Origin: Phytopythium helicoides
Taxonomy: Eukaryota > Oomycota > Peronosporomycetes > Pythiales > Pythiaceae
Assembly (NCBI GenBank): GCA_024867545.1
Contig: JANFNE010000040.1
Coordinates: 62,001 to 126,000, forward strand
Reading direction: 5' to 3'
Length of the DNA: 64,000 nucleotides
Shown: positions 22,176 to 33,200 of the stretch, piece by piece
How positions within the stretch are numbered: the stretch's first letter is position 1
How the letters are laid out: every line of letters starts with the position of its first letter
The notes under the pieces: model-generated
Databases searched by the model: none
The model's input: only the letters and a program-made list of their open reading frames with translations
What the model was told of the DNA's origin: nothing
Translations under genes and position numbers: made by a program

Positions 22176-22223
22176 AGTCGACGGGAACGCCGCCCGTCTT
22201 CGATCTTCGAGACGATTAAGGCG

Positions 22224-25200
22224 ATGGAGCGAAGGAGGAGAGATCGGTGGACTGTCGACTGGGCTGGAGACGCGGACGAGAATGGACTGAAGCAAGAGGA
22301 AGCGACCGACAGACTTGGAGACCATACTGCTGGTCGCTACAGGAGTTTCCGACGATCTGTCGACCAAGTGAAACTCAATCAAATGAATGACGAGCGGTTC
22401 GGTTTGCTGCTGAGTGCTGAGAGTCTGCTTGATGAACTGCGCGTGTACGACAACGAAGAGTCACCATTCGTTCGACTGGCGCAGACTGGGTTTCATGTGC
22501 ACCTACTGCGACGACTCCATGCTGTTCTAGACGCTGCAGTGGCTTCATACCCGATTCAGTTCGATGAGACGTCTGAGTGGAGCAATTGGGAGTCGATGTT
22601 GAGAGACGAGCGACGAGCGCGAGTTGGTTGGTATCGTCGAGAGCTGGAGCGAGTGGATTCTGGAGGAGATTCTTCAATGCTTGACGAGATTGACTCGGAC
22701 GCCAAGGCGGAGGAGATCATGACACTATTGAAGGCTGCCACCAACAAGTATGGACCAGATGGTGACGAGTTCGTGGGTGAAGCCGAAGAAGCTTCGAGTG
22801 ATCTAACACCAGAGGAACTAAACGTGATCAAGATGGCATTCAATATGGTGGCTACTCGCTCCAACATCGTCGTCATGACACTGCCGACATGGTTTGTGCT
22901 GCCATTTGAGTTTAGCGCCACGTTCGGAATGTCAACGTGGGGAGTCGACCGGTTCGTTTCGGATCACAAGGATGAAGAGCGGTTCATTCGAGAGGCATCG
23001 GGATGGTCCGAGTTGAATCATCCGCACGTGGCCAAGTTCCTTGGTGCGTGTCATGTTGGTGACGAGATGTTTGTTGCGCATGAAAAGGTTCGATCGATGA
23101 TGGAGTACGCTTCTGTTGAGAGAGAAGACAGGAAGAAGGTGTGGGAACGCATGTATGAAGTGGGGTTGGCATTGCAGCACATGTTCGAGCGTGGGTTTGT
23201 TTGTTCACTTGTGAAGTGGGATCATTTGTATTGCGCTCGGTATGAAGATCGTGCTGTGATGCTCGGTGTTCATCTCAGAGACTATGGTGAGGTACCTGGC
23301 TCGAATTGCAACAATTCTGTTGAGAACAAGCGATGTGCTCAGTTTGGTGAGTCATTGGTTGAGTCATTGGTGATTGCAATCGTGAAGTTATTTGATACTC
23401 TGGCAGAATCTGCCAACAAGGAAGTGTCATCTGGAGATATGATTGAAGCCAGAGATGATTCTGACACTGTGACTTCGATACTAAACACAAAACCTTCATG
23501 TCTGAGTGACCGCGAGTGGAATCTGGTGAAGAAGCTGTGTAACAAATCTCATTGTAAGCTTTCGCAGGTGGTTGATAGTCTTGGTGATTTTACTGGTATC
23601 CATGAGCACACTGATTGGCTTGAGTATGTTACGATACTGGAGCATCAACTTCAATCGACTACTCAATTGAAGGAGTTCGTCATAATGGGCGAAACGATTG
23701 GCCAGACTCTGATTCGATGCCGTAATAGAACACCGCTGTCAGAAAAGCTACTCACGCGGATGCTCTGTCGTTTCGACGATGTCTGCAATCAATTGCAAGA
23801 TAGATATTCAAAGCTGTCTGATTGGTCTGCACTACAGGAGTCACTTGCTCATCTGTGCAGTCTACTACGCCAATTCTCGAGCTTCGCGGCCCAAAAAGTG
23901 TTGACTAGCATGGCGAGTAAGAGTTTTTGTTCTACTTCTGCAAGTATCGCTTACAGTCAAGCTGTGATGCACCAGCTTGATCCGGGGCGTGTGCACTCGA
24001 TGCACTCGAAGCTGGACCAATTTCTAGTTCTGCATCAGTTGTCTTCATCGGATGAAGTTCACGGCTGGCTTGGCGAGTGGCAAACTAAATATGGCTTGCC
24101 GCCTCCGACGAGAGTGAATGATTCGGAATCACCTGATTCACAGACGTTATCTCACTGGTATATTCCACGCGAGCAGATTGATTTTGAACAGTTTGACGCA
24201 TTTAGTGAAGGCGCTTTCGGATCCGTACACAAAGGCAAATGGTTCCAAACACCGGTCATCGTCAAAAGAGTCAAACAACACACTACAACCGAAGCACAGT
24301 TCCATCAAGAAGCAAATGTTTGGTTCCAACTCAACCACATCAACGTCGTCAAGATGTACGGAGCTTGTGATATTGGTGACCTCTTCTTCGTGTGTGAGTA
24401 TGCGAGTGGTGGTGATCTGGACAAGTACCTCGATAGCAAGGGTCGCGATCCGTATCTGATGTGGTATTGTTTGTTGAATGCGGCACTCGGACTGCAGTAC
24501 TTGCACAACAATGGTATCGTGCATGCTGATCTGAAGGCGAACAATATTTTGGTTGGTGGTGATGGTGTGGCGAAGTTGACTGATTTCGGCCTGAGTGTGC
24601 GAGCGAAGGATCCGAGTGGTGCTTCTGCTGGTGCACTTGGTGCGTATCAGTGGAAGGCTCCCGAGTGTTTGCGTGGGAGTGTGGCTACATTTGCTTCGGA
24701 TGTGTACTCTTTCGCGATGTTGATGATCGAGGTGATGAGTGGATCGTGTCCGTGGGGAAATGATGTCAGCGATTCTGTTGTGAAGGTGCAAGTGACGAAA
24801 GGGTTATTGCCACCTCGTCCTTCGAGTATCGGTGATTCTGAATGGGGTTTGATTGAGCGCATGTGTGCTTATGATCCGTCTGAGCGCGTATCAATGGATA
24901 CTGTGGTGACTCAGCTGTCATCTTTGCTTCAGAAATTGGACCAAGGCCAGCTATGGCGTGGTGGGATAGCACAACCCAAGACATTCAAGAATCGTGTTGT
25001 GTCGAGAGATGGGATTCTATTGAACTTGATTGATTTGGCACAAACCAAGAATGGGACAATTGCCGGTTACGCAAGCAACCAAATCGTCTCAGTTGCTGAG
25101 AGTCGAGAAGGACCATCAAGCGAGCGCGAAGTTGATTCAGTACTGGATATGTTTTTTCACGGGTCTGATCAGCAGAAGGCCCTTGGCGCGCATGCTATTG

Positions 25201-27068
25201 GTGCATTGGCCGAGAAAAATACTGGTGTGCTTCAGACACCCAAGGTGGTATCAGAGCTGGTTACGATGATAGCATCAGGCACAGCAGATCAAAAGAAGCA
25301 AGCAGCAAGGACGTTGGCCAACTTGTCTATTCGTGCCGACATCAGTGGTAGTGTGTTGTCATTGAATGGTATGGAGGCGCTGTTGAATCTCATGCGAGAC
25401 GGCAACGACGACCAGAAGGAGTTTGCAGCAAGGACGTTGGCCAACTTGTCTAAATGGACCGACATCAGTGGTAGTGTGTTGTCATTGAATGGTACGAAGG
25501 CACTGTTGGACCTCGTGCGAGACGGCAATGACGACCACAAGAAGTTTGCTGCAATGACGTTGGCCAACTTGTCTGGTCGTGCCGACATCAGTGGTAGTGT
25601 GTTGTCATTGAATGGTATGGAGGTGCTGTTGGACCTCGTGCGAGACGGCAACGACGACCACAAGAACCAAGCAGCAATGACGTTCGCCAACATGTCTGCT
25701 CGTGCCGATATCAGTGGTAGTGTGTTATCATTGAATGGTATGGAGGCGCTGCTGGACCTCGTGCGAGACGGCAACGATGACCAGAAGGAGTTTGTAGCAA
25801 TGGCGTTGGCCAACTTTTCTGCTGATGCAGACATTAGTGGTAGTGTGTTGTCATTAAATGGTATGGAGGCACTGTTGGACCTCGTGCGAGACGGCAACGA
25901 CGACCAGAAGCATGCAGCAGCAATAATGTTGGCCAACTTGTCTGCTGATGCAGACATTAGTGGTAGTGTGTTATCATTGAATGGTGTGGAGGCGCTGTTG
26001 GACCTCGTGCGAGACGGCAATGACGACCAAAGGAAGCAAGCAGCAAGGACGTTGGCCAACTTGTCTAAATGGACCGACATCAGTGGGAGTGTGTTATCAT
26101 TAAATGGCATGGAGGCGCTGTTGGACCTCGTGCGAGATGGCAACGACGACCACAAGAACCAAGCAACGATAACGTTGGCTAACTTGTCTGCTGATGCAGA
26201 CATCAGTGGTAGTGTGTTGTCATTGAATGGTATGGAGGCGCTGCTGGACCTCGTGCGAGACGGCAACGACGACCAGAAGCATGCAGCAGCAATGATGTTG
26301 GCCAACTTGTCTATTCGTGCCGACATCAGTGGGAGTGTGTTGTCATTGAATGGTATGGAGGCGCTGTTGAATCTCATGCGAGACGGCAACGACGACCACA
26401 AGAACCAAGCAGCAATGATGTTGGCCAACATGTCTGCTCGTGCCGACATCAGTGCGAGTGTGTTGTCATTGAATGGTATGGAGGCGTTGTTGGACCTCGT
26501 GCGAGACGGCAACGACGACCAGAAGAAGCAAGCAGCAAGGGCATTAGCCAACTTGTCTGATGATGCAGACATCAGTGGGAGTGTGTTGTCATTGAATGGT
26601 ATGGAGGCACTGTTGGACCTCGTGCGAGACGGCAACGACGACCAGAAGCATGCAGCAGCAATGACGTTGGCCAACATGTCTGTTCGTGCCGACATCATTG
26701 GGAGTGTGTTGTCATTGAATGGTATGGAGGCGCTGTTGGACCTCGTGCGAGACGGCAACGACGACCACAAGAAGCAAGCAGCAAGGGCATTAGCCAACTT
26801 GTCTGATGATGCAGACATCAGTGGGAGTGTGTTGTCATTGAATGGTATGGAGGCGCTGTTGGACCTCGTGCGAGACGGCAATGACGACCAGAAGAAGCAA
26901 GCAACAATGACGCTGGCCAACATGTCTGCTCGTGCCGACATCAGTGAGTGTGTGTTGTCATTGAATGGTATGGAGGTGTTGTTGGATCTCGTAAGAGACG
27001 GCACTGACGGCCAGAAGTTTGCAGCATCAAAGGCGTTGGCCAACTTGTCGACACCTCCTGGCTCCTAG
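22224..27068 (+). CDS. Pseudokinase-TKL kinase-ARM repeat protein, copy 2
   Basis: 1614 residues in one exon. Residues 30-145 are helical. A degenerate kinase domain spans about 225-355: it keeps the N-lobe pattern (EERFIREASGWSELNHPHV) but has Leu329 for the catalytic Asp and MLG (346-348) for DFG. A second helical module (about 430-610) resembles the first. A TKL kinase domain lies at about 655-905 with a glycine loop EGAFGSVHKG, Lys681, HAD (Asp769), Asn774, DFG at 787-789 and APE at 812-814, so it should be active; the HRD Arg is Ala. Three weak ARM repeats lead into 14 near-identical 41-residue ARM repeats from residue 1038. No signal peptide or membrane segment, so intracellular. Ligand and substrates unknown. 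Confidence 0.9.
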   Translation: MERRRRDRWTVDWAGDADENGLKQEEATDRLGDHTAGRYRSFRRSVDQVKLNQMNDERFGLLLSAESLLDELRVYDNEESPFVRLAQTGFHVHLLRRLHAVLDAAVASYPIQFDETSEWSNWESMLRDERRARVGWYRRELERVDSGGDSSMLDEIDSDAKAEEIMTLLKAATNKYGPDGDEFVGEAEEASSDLTPEELNVIKMAFNMVATRSNIVVMTLPTWFVLPFEFSATFGMSTWGVDRFVSDHKDEERFIREASGWSELNHPHVAKFLGACHVGDEMFVAHEKVRSMMEYASVEREDRKKVWERMYEVGLALQHMFERGFVCSLVKWDHLYCARYEDRAVMLGVHLRDYGEVPGSNCNNSVENKRCAQFGESLVESLVIAIVKLFDTLAESANKEVSSGDMIEARDDSDTVTSILNTKPSCLSDREWNLVKKLCNKSHCKLSQVVDSLGDFTGIHEHTDWLEYVTILEHQLQSTTQLKEFVIMGETIGQTLIRCRNRTPLSEKLLTRMLCRFDDVCNQLQDRYSKLSDWSALQESLAHLCSLLRQFSSFAAQKVLTSMASKSFCSTSASIAYSQAVMHQLDPGRVHSMHSKLDQFLVLHQLSSSDEVHGWLGEWQTKYGLPPPTRVNDSESPDSQTLSHWYIPREQIDFEQFDAFSEGAFGSVHKGKWFQTPVIVKRVKQHTTTEAQFHQEANVWFQLNHINVVKMYGACDIGDLFFVCEYASGGDLDKYLDSKGRDPYLMWYCLLNAALGLQYLHNNGIVHADLKANNILVGGDGVAKLTDFGLSVRAKDPSGASAGALGAYQWKAPECLRGSVATFASDVYSFAMLMIEVMSGSCPWGNDVSDSVVKVQVTKGLLPPRPSSIGDSEWGLIERMCAYDPSERVSMDTVVTQLSSLLQKLDQGQLWRGGIAQPKTFKNRVVSRDGILLNLIDLAQTKNGTIAGYASNQIVSVAESREGPSSEREVDSVLDMFFHGSDQQKALGAHAIGALAEKNTGVLQTPKVVSELVTMIASGTADQKKQAARTLANLSIRADISGSVLSLNGMEALLNLMRDGNDDQKEFAARTLANLSKWTDISGSVLSLNGTKALLDLVRDGNDDHKKFAAMTLANLSGRADISGSVLSLNGMEVLLDLVRDGNDDHKNQAAMTFANMSARADISGSVLSLNGMEALLDLVRDGNDDQKEFVAMALANFSADADISGSVLSLNGMEALLDLVRDGNDDQKHAAAIMLANLSADADISGSVLSLNGVEALLDLVRDGNDDQRKQAARTLANLSKWTDISGSVLSLNGMEALLDLVRDGNDDHKNQATITLANLSADADISGSVLSLNGMEALLDLVRDGNDDQKHAAAMMLANLSIRADISGSVLSLNGMEALLNLMRDGNDDHKNQAAMMLANMSARADISASVLSLNGMEALLDLVRDGNDDQKKQAARALANLSDDADISGSVLSLNGMEALLDLVRDGNDDQKHAAAMTLANMSVRADIIGSVLSLNGMEALLDLVRDGNDDHKKQAARALANLSDDADISGSVLSLNGMEALLDLVRDGNDDQKKQATMTLANMSARADISECVLSLNGMEVLLDLVRDGTDGQKFAASKALANLSTPPGS
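25335..27056 (+). repeat. ARM tandem repeat array, copy 2 (14 x 123 bp)
   Basis: Fourteen in-frame 123-bp direct repeats. Variation concentrates at unit positions 27, 29-30, 33-34 and 40-41 (for example DQKKQ, DHKNQ, DQKEF, DQKHA; SAR, SDD, SKW). Confidence 0.95.
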
Positions 27069-27297
27069 GCTAGATCGTCTTCATATCAACAGAGACAACG
27101 TGTTGTAATGCAATAGCTGACACTCGTTATGAGCTGGTTGTGCGCTTTTCCATGAGCCCCACACGCGTCGCGCTTCAACGTGGTCCATGTCGTACCGGTA
27201 TACCGGTGTGTCCCCCTCCGCCCAATCCCCCGCGGCCACTTCACCACTCGGCCTTCCTCGCCTCGCCCGCCCGGATCGCACCTTCCCCCACGTCCCC

Positions 27298-28029
27298 ATG
27301 GTGCGTGCCTTCCCGCCCGCCCGCGCGGCCTGCGGCGCCCCTGCCGCCGCTTCTGACCGCTCGCCGCTCTCCCCCTCGCAGCCGCTGCGACTGGACATCA
27401 AGCGCAAGCTGTCGTCGCGCTCGGAGCGCGTCAAGAGCGTGGACCTGCACCCGAGCGAGCCGTGGGTGCTCTCGGCGCTCTACACGGGCGCCGTCATGAT
27501 CTGGAACTACGACACGCAGGCGCTGGTCAAGACGCTCGAGGTGTGCGCGCTCCCCGTGCGCAACGCCAAGTTCATCGCGCGCAAGCAGTGGATCGTCACG
27601 AGCTCGGACGACATGCAGCTGCGCGTCTACAACTACAACACGATGGAGAAGGTCACGAGCTTCGAGGCGCACGCAGACTACATCCGCCACATCGAGGTGC
27701 ACCCGACGCTGCCGTGCCTGCTCACGTGCGCCGACGACATGACCATCAAGCTCTGGGACTGGGAGAAGAATTGGCTCTGCACGCAGGTCTTCGAGGGACA
27801 CGGACACTACGTCATGATGGTCAAGTTCAACCCCAAGGACACCAACACGTTCGCCAGCGCGTGCCTCGACCGCACCATCCGCGTGTGGGGACTCGGCTCC
27901 TCCCACCCGCACTTTGCGCTCGAGGGACACGAGCGAGGCGTCAACTGCATCGACTACTACCCGGGAGGCGACAAGCCGTACCTCATCTCGGGAGCAGACG
28001 ACCTGCACCGTCAAGGTGATGGACGGTAG
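27298..28029 (+). pseudogene. Truncated COPB2 5' copy, stub 2 (frameshifted)
   Basis: ATG-only exon at 27298-27300, first intron 27301-27381, then the WD40 frame. Near the junction an extra T (GACGACCTGCACCG against GACGACCGCACCG in the full gene) shifts the frame, so it ends early at 28029 rather than reading the shared tail. Otherwise it is closest to the full gene at the junction (GCACCGTCAAGG). It lacks most of COPB2 and is almost certainly non-functional as a coat subunit. Confidence 0.85.
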
Positions 28030-30285
28030 CAGCGTGTTTGTGCGTGGTGTAGGTCGCGTCTTGGCCTGGTCCTGGCTCAATAGTATAAACCGCGGCTGTA
28101 GGCTATCGCAGGTGCATAGAGTAGATGTCGTAGAGCTCGATCGAGTCGCTGGCACGTTGATGCGGCGGCGGTATGAGCGACAAAAGCGTGGAGTGACCGA
28201 GACTCGATCGAGAGGTATAGAGTTGTGGACAGCACCGCGACCTACACCGTGGTCGACGGGCTTGAGCTTGGATGTGTGGTGGAGTTGAGAGGGAGGTAGA
28301 GAACTGGAAAGTGAGGTGGTGAGCCGCTGGAGCGCAGCGAGCTGCACGCTCGTCTGGCAGGCTCAGCAGCACAACCACAGTCCCGAGGCTGCGGTGGAGA
28401 GCGTGTGGGTTGGTGGCTCGGTGCGAACCGCATGGGTGCCTCTGCGATTTGATGCGGAGACGCAAAGTCGAGGAGCGGCTGGTGGCTCGCAGCTGGAGTG
28501 CCTAGAGCAAGTCGTGACGCACTCGCATGTGAAGTGCTTGTAGACTCGGCGCCAAACAAAGTACCATGATATGAGTGCGTGAGCAGCAGAGAGCGAGAGC
28601 TGCCGCAATGGATTGAAGTTAGGCATGAACCATTCATTGACCAGCACACGGATAGTGCTGTACTAATAAAAGCCGTCCAAACTCGAGAAGGCCATCATGC
28701 GGCAGGGGTCTGCCAATGACTACGAGGCTCAGAGACAGCCTTTTGTATGAACAAACGGCATTCGCCCATGCATATGCACGTTTGCACTGCCATGTAGAAT
28801 CCTGCCATGTAAAACCCCCAACAAAAAGCACTTGTTCAGGCCGAACAATATCGCCCAGCATTTTCATGGCACAGTTTTCTCGATCGAAATCGTTCCTGCC
28901 GCTCATCACAATGATTCTCAACGAGCATGCTCATGCTCAATGGTCAACTCGGTCACGTGCACAGAGGAACCGTAGTAACCTTTCTCATTCAGTGATTCTA
29001 GTGTGTTTGCCGTCAAAATCAACATGAAAACAAGGCATGCATTCTCAAGCCACACAAAATAAGCTCGAAACTCGCGCTTGAAACGTCCACAACCTTAGAC
29101 CATAGTGAAATACAGCAACAGCAAAGATTCATCGAGAGCGCCGCGGTACGTGGTCGTCTCCGAAGCCGATTTTGCAGCGCACAACCGAGAAAACCATATT
29201 ACGCCGAGAAAAAGTACATGAACCCATCGACTGCATCAAAATCACCTCACATCCTCGTGAGCCTCGCCTACATCATCTCGTCAGTCGCACGTCCGTAGTT
29301 CCAGCCGGTCGTGCACCGCTGACGTCGCTATACGGTCGTATACACCCTCTAACGCACGCTCGGAAACTGTGTGCAATGAGCTGATAGATCGTCTCACGGG
29401 AAAGTCTAGTGCGAAATCATGGGCCACGATTCGTAGCACGAGCTCGAAAATGACGCCTTCCATCATTCCAAAAACGCTCGGTGTGTTCGATGCGGTCGGG
29501 ACGTCGATTCTGCGTCACTCCAAATGCCGAGTTTGTATGAGTAGCGGCATCGAACTCAGACAGGTCTCCCGCAGACTCACGCACAAGCGACCACAACTCG
29601 GACACATCGCGGGTTTCTCACAGTTGCGAAACGAAATCTGGCCAAGTCGACAACTTTCCCCGCACTTGTATTCCCCTATATCTTGTAGACCTTGAACAAT
29701 TCTATTCCCGATCTGGAGTTGGAAAGTGGCCGTGGTGCTGGTTGGCGGGCGACCCAATTCCGCCTGTTGCTTGATACTTGCGGGTTGCACCATGTAAATT
29801 TTCATGTTGTAATGTGTTCGCTCGCGTGATTGACCGAAAAGAGCCTGAAAGTCGCCTAGAATCCGCATTGGCTTCGTGTTTGACGGAAGTAGAAGGCTGG
29901 AGCGAATGCCTCAAACAAACTTAAGCTGAGATCTTTCCTCTCCTCATGCTGATGCTGCCTCACAAGTTCACGTTACGGTGTCGAGTGCGGCTAAAGACGC
30001 TAAAAGAGGGCTTGGGTGGCGAGTTCCAAGTGGAAGTGATCCTTGCGCTACTTGGCAGGAGATCTTCTTCGAGAGGGGTTAGATTTTGAATGAATAGTTA
30101 TGGAGACTTATTATAACATAGAGGGCTCATTATCCAAGAGTCATGAAAGGTAAATTGGAGATATTCTATATTATCACACTCAAGATATGACTTTATAGCG
30201 ATCCACATCTCATCCAACCAACCCAAATGTCCGGAGGAGTCGACGGGAACGCCGCCCGTCTTCGATCTTCGAGACGATTAAGGCG
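28030..30285 (+). repeat. Duplicated spacer between units 2 and 3
   Basis: Near-identical in its second half to the spacer before copy 2, at a constant offset of 8062 bp (start codons 22224 and 30286). Holds the stub tail (28030-29030), the decayed unidentified gene on the minus strand (about 29030-29930) and the class B promoter segment. Confidence 0.85.
30041..30237 (+). promoter_or_regulatory. Kinase copy 3 promoter segment, orientation class B
   Basis: Same order and orientation as before copy 2: CCTTGCGCTACTTGGCAGG first, GCTCATTATCC in the middle, GACTTTATAGCGATCC last, ending about 50 bp before the ATG. Confidence 0.6.
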
Positions 30286-33200
30286 ATGGAGCGAAGGAGG
30301 AGAGATCGGTGGACTGTCGACTGGGCTGGAGACGCGGACGAGAATGGACTGAAGCAAGAGGAAGCGCCCGACAGACTTGGAGACCACACTGCTGGTCGCT
30401 ACAGGAGTTTACGACGATCTGTCGACCAAGTGAATTTCAATCAAATGAATGACGAGCGGTTCGGTTTGCTGCTGAGTGCTGAGAGTCTGCTTGATGAGTT
30501 GCGCGTGTACGACAACGAAGAGTCACCATTCGTTCGACTGGCGCAGACTGGGTTTCATGTGCACCTACTGCGACGCCTGCATTCTGTTCTAGACGCTGCA
30601 GTGGCTTCATACCCGATTCAGCTCGATGAGACGTCTGAATGGAGCAATTGGGAGTCGATGCTGAGAGACGAGCGACGAGCGCGAGTTGATTGGTATTGTC
30701 GCGAGCTGGAGCGAGTCGATTCTGGAGGAGATTCTTCAATGCTTGATGAAATTGACTCGGACGTCAAGGCGGAAGAGATCATGACACTATTGAAGGCTGC
30801 CACCAACAAGTATGGACCAGATGGCGACGAGTTCGTGGGTGAAGCCGAAGAAGCTTCGAGTGATCTAACACCAAAGGAACTGAGCGTGATCAAGACCGCG
30901 TTCAATATGGTGGCTACTCGCTCCAACATCGTCGTCATGACACTGCCGACATGGTTTGTACTGCCATTTGAGTTTAGCGCCACGTTTGGAATGTCAACGT
31001 GGGGAGTCGACCGGTTCGTTCCGGATCACAAGGATGAAGAGCGGTTCATTCGAGAGGCATCGGGATGGTCCGAGTTGAATCATCCGCACGTGGCCAAGTT
31101 CCTTGGTGCATGTCATGTTGGTGACGAGATGTTTGTTGCGCATGAAAAGGTTCGATCGATGACCGAGTACGCTTCTGTTGAGAGAGAAGACAGGAAGAAG
31201 GTGTGGGAACGCATGTATGAAGTGGGGTTGGCATTGCAGCACATGTTCGAGCGTGGATTTGTTTGTTCACTTGTGAAGTGGGATCATTTGTATTGCGCTC
31301 GGTATGAAGATCGTGCTGTGATGTTCGGTGTTCATCTCAGAGACTATGGTGAGGTACCTGGCTCGAATTGCAACAATTCTGTTGAGAACAAGCGATGTGC
31401 TCAGTTTGGTGAGTCATTGGTTGAGTCATTGGTGATTGCAATCGTGAAGTTATTTGATACTCTGGCAGAATCTGCCAACAAGGAAGTGTCATCTGGAGAT
31501 ACGATTGAAGCCAGAGATGATTCTGACACTGTGACTTCGATACTAAACACAAAACCTTCATGTCTGAGTGACCGCGAGTGGAATCTGGTGAAGAAGCTGT
31601 GTAACAAATCTCATTGTAAGCTTTCGCAGGTGGTTGATAGTCTTGGTGATTTTACTGGTATCCATGAGCACACTGATTGGCTTGAGTATGTTACGATACT
31701 GGAGCATCAACTTCAATCGACTACTCAATTGAAGGAGTTCGTCATAATGGGCGAAACGATTGGCCAGACTCTGATTCGATGCCGTAATAGAACACCGCTG
31801 TCAGAAAAGCTACTCACGCGGATGCTCTGTCGTTTCGACGATGTCTGCAATCAATTGCAAGATAGATATTCAAAGCTGTCTGATTGGTCTGCACTACAGG
31901 AGTCACTTGCTCATCTGTGCAGTCTACTACGCCAATTCTCGAGCTTCGCGGCCCAAAAAGTGTTGACTAGCATGGCGAGTAAGAGTTTTTGTTCTACTTC
32001 TGCAAGTATCGCTTACAGTCAAGCTGTGATGCACCAGCTTGATCCGGGGCGTGTGCACTCGATGCACTCGAAGCTGGACCAATTTCTAGTTCTGCATCAG
32101 TTGTCTTCATCGGATGAAGTTCACGGCTGGCTTGGCGAGTGGCAAACTAAATATGGCTTGCCGCCTCCGACGAGAGTGAATGATTCGGAATCACCTGATT
32201 CACAGACGTTATCTCACTGGTATATTCCACGCGAGCAGATTGATTTTGAACAGTTTGACGCATTTAGTGAAGGCGCTTTCGGATCCGTACACAAAGGCAA
32301 ATGGTTCCAAACACCGGTCATCGTCAAAAGAGTCAAACAACACACTACAACCGAAGCACAGTTCCATCAAGAAGCAAATGTTTGGTTCCAACTCAACCAC
32401 ATCAACGTCGTCAAGATGTACGGAGCTTGTGATATTGGTGACCTCTTCTTCGTGTGTGAGTATGCGAGTGGTGGTGATCTGGACAAGTACCTCGATAGCA
32501 AGGGTCGCGATCCGTACCTGATGTGGTATTGTTTGTTGAATGCGGCACTCGGACTACAGTACTTGCACAACAATGGGATCGTGCATGCTGATCTGAAGGC
32601 GAACAATATTTTGGTTGGTGGTGATGGTGTGGCGAAGTTGACTGATTTCGGTCTGAGTGTGCGAGCGAAGGATCCGAGTGGTGCTTCTGCTGGTGCACTT
32701 GGTGCGTATCAGTGGAAGGCTCCCGAGTGTTTGCGTGGGAGTGTGGCTACATTTGCTTCGGATGTGTACTCTTTCGCGATGTTGATGATCGAGGTGATGA
32801 GTGGATCGTGTCCGTGGGGAAATGATGTCAGCGATTCTGTTGTGAAGGTGCAAGTGACGAAAGGGTTATTGCCACCTCGTCCTTCGAGTATCGGTGATTC
32901 TGAATGGGGTTTGATTGAGCGCATGTGTGCTTATGATCCGTCTGAGCGCGTATCAATGGATACTGTGGTGACTCAGCTGTCATCTTTGCTTCAGAAATTG
33001 GACCAAGGCCAGCTATGGCGTGGTGGGATAGCACAACCCAAGACATTCAAGAATCGTGTTGTGTCGAGAGATGGGATTCTATTGAACTTGATTGATTTGG
33101 CACAAACCAAGAATGGGACAATTGCCGGTTACGCAAGCAACCAAATCGTCTCAGTTGCTGAGAGTCGAGAAGGACCATCAAGCGAGCGCGAAGTTGATTC

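Larger units (their letters stand above)
20245..22223 (+). repeat. Duplicated spacer between units 1 and 2
   Basis: About 2 kb repeated at 28030-30285 and, inverted, at 43925-44761 (part), 50830-53055 and 58747-60727. The first kilobase continues the tail of the COPB2 stub and contains an 88-codon ORF (20261-20527) also present in other copies. The second part (about 20950-21870) holds minus-strand ORF pieces that look like a broken gene. The last 200 bp is the orientation-variable promoter segment. No transposase, LTR or terminal inverted repeat was recognised. Confidence 0.8.

Noticed and set aside
20245..22223. Spacer as a transposon carrying the kinase unit
   Set aside because: No transposase, reverse transcriptase, long terminal repeats or terminal inverted repeats could be recognised; the boundaries fit segmental duplication inside COPB2 better.
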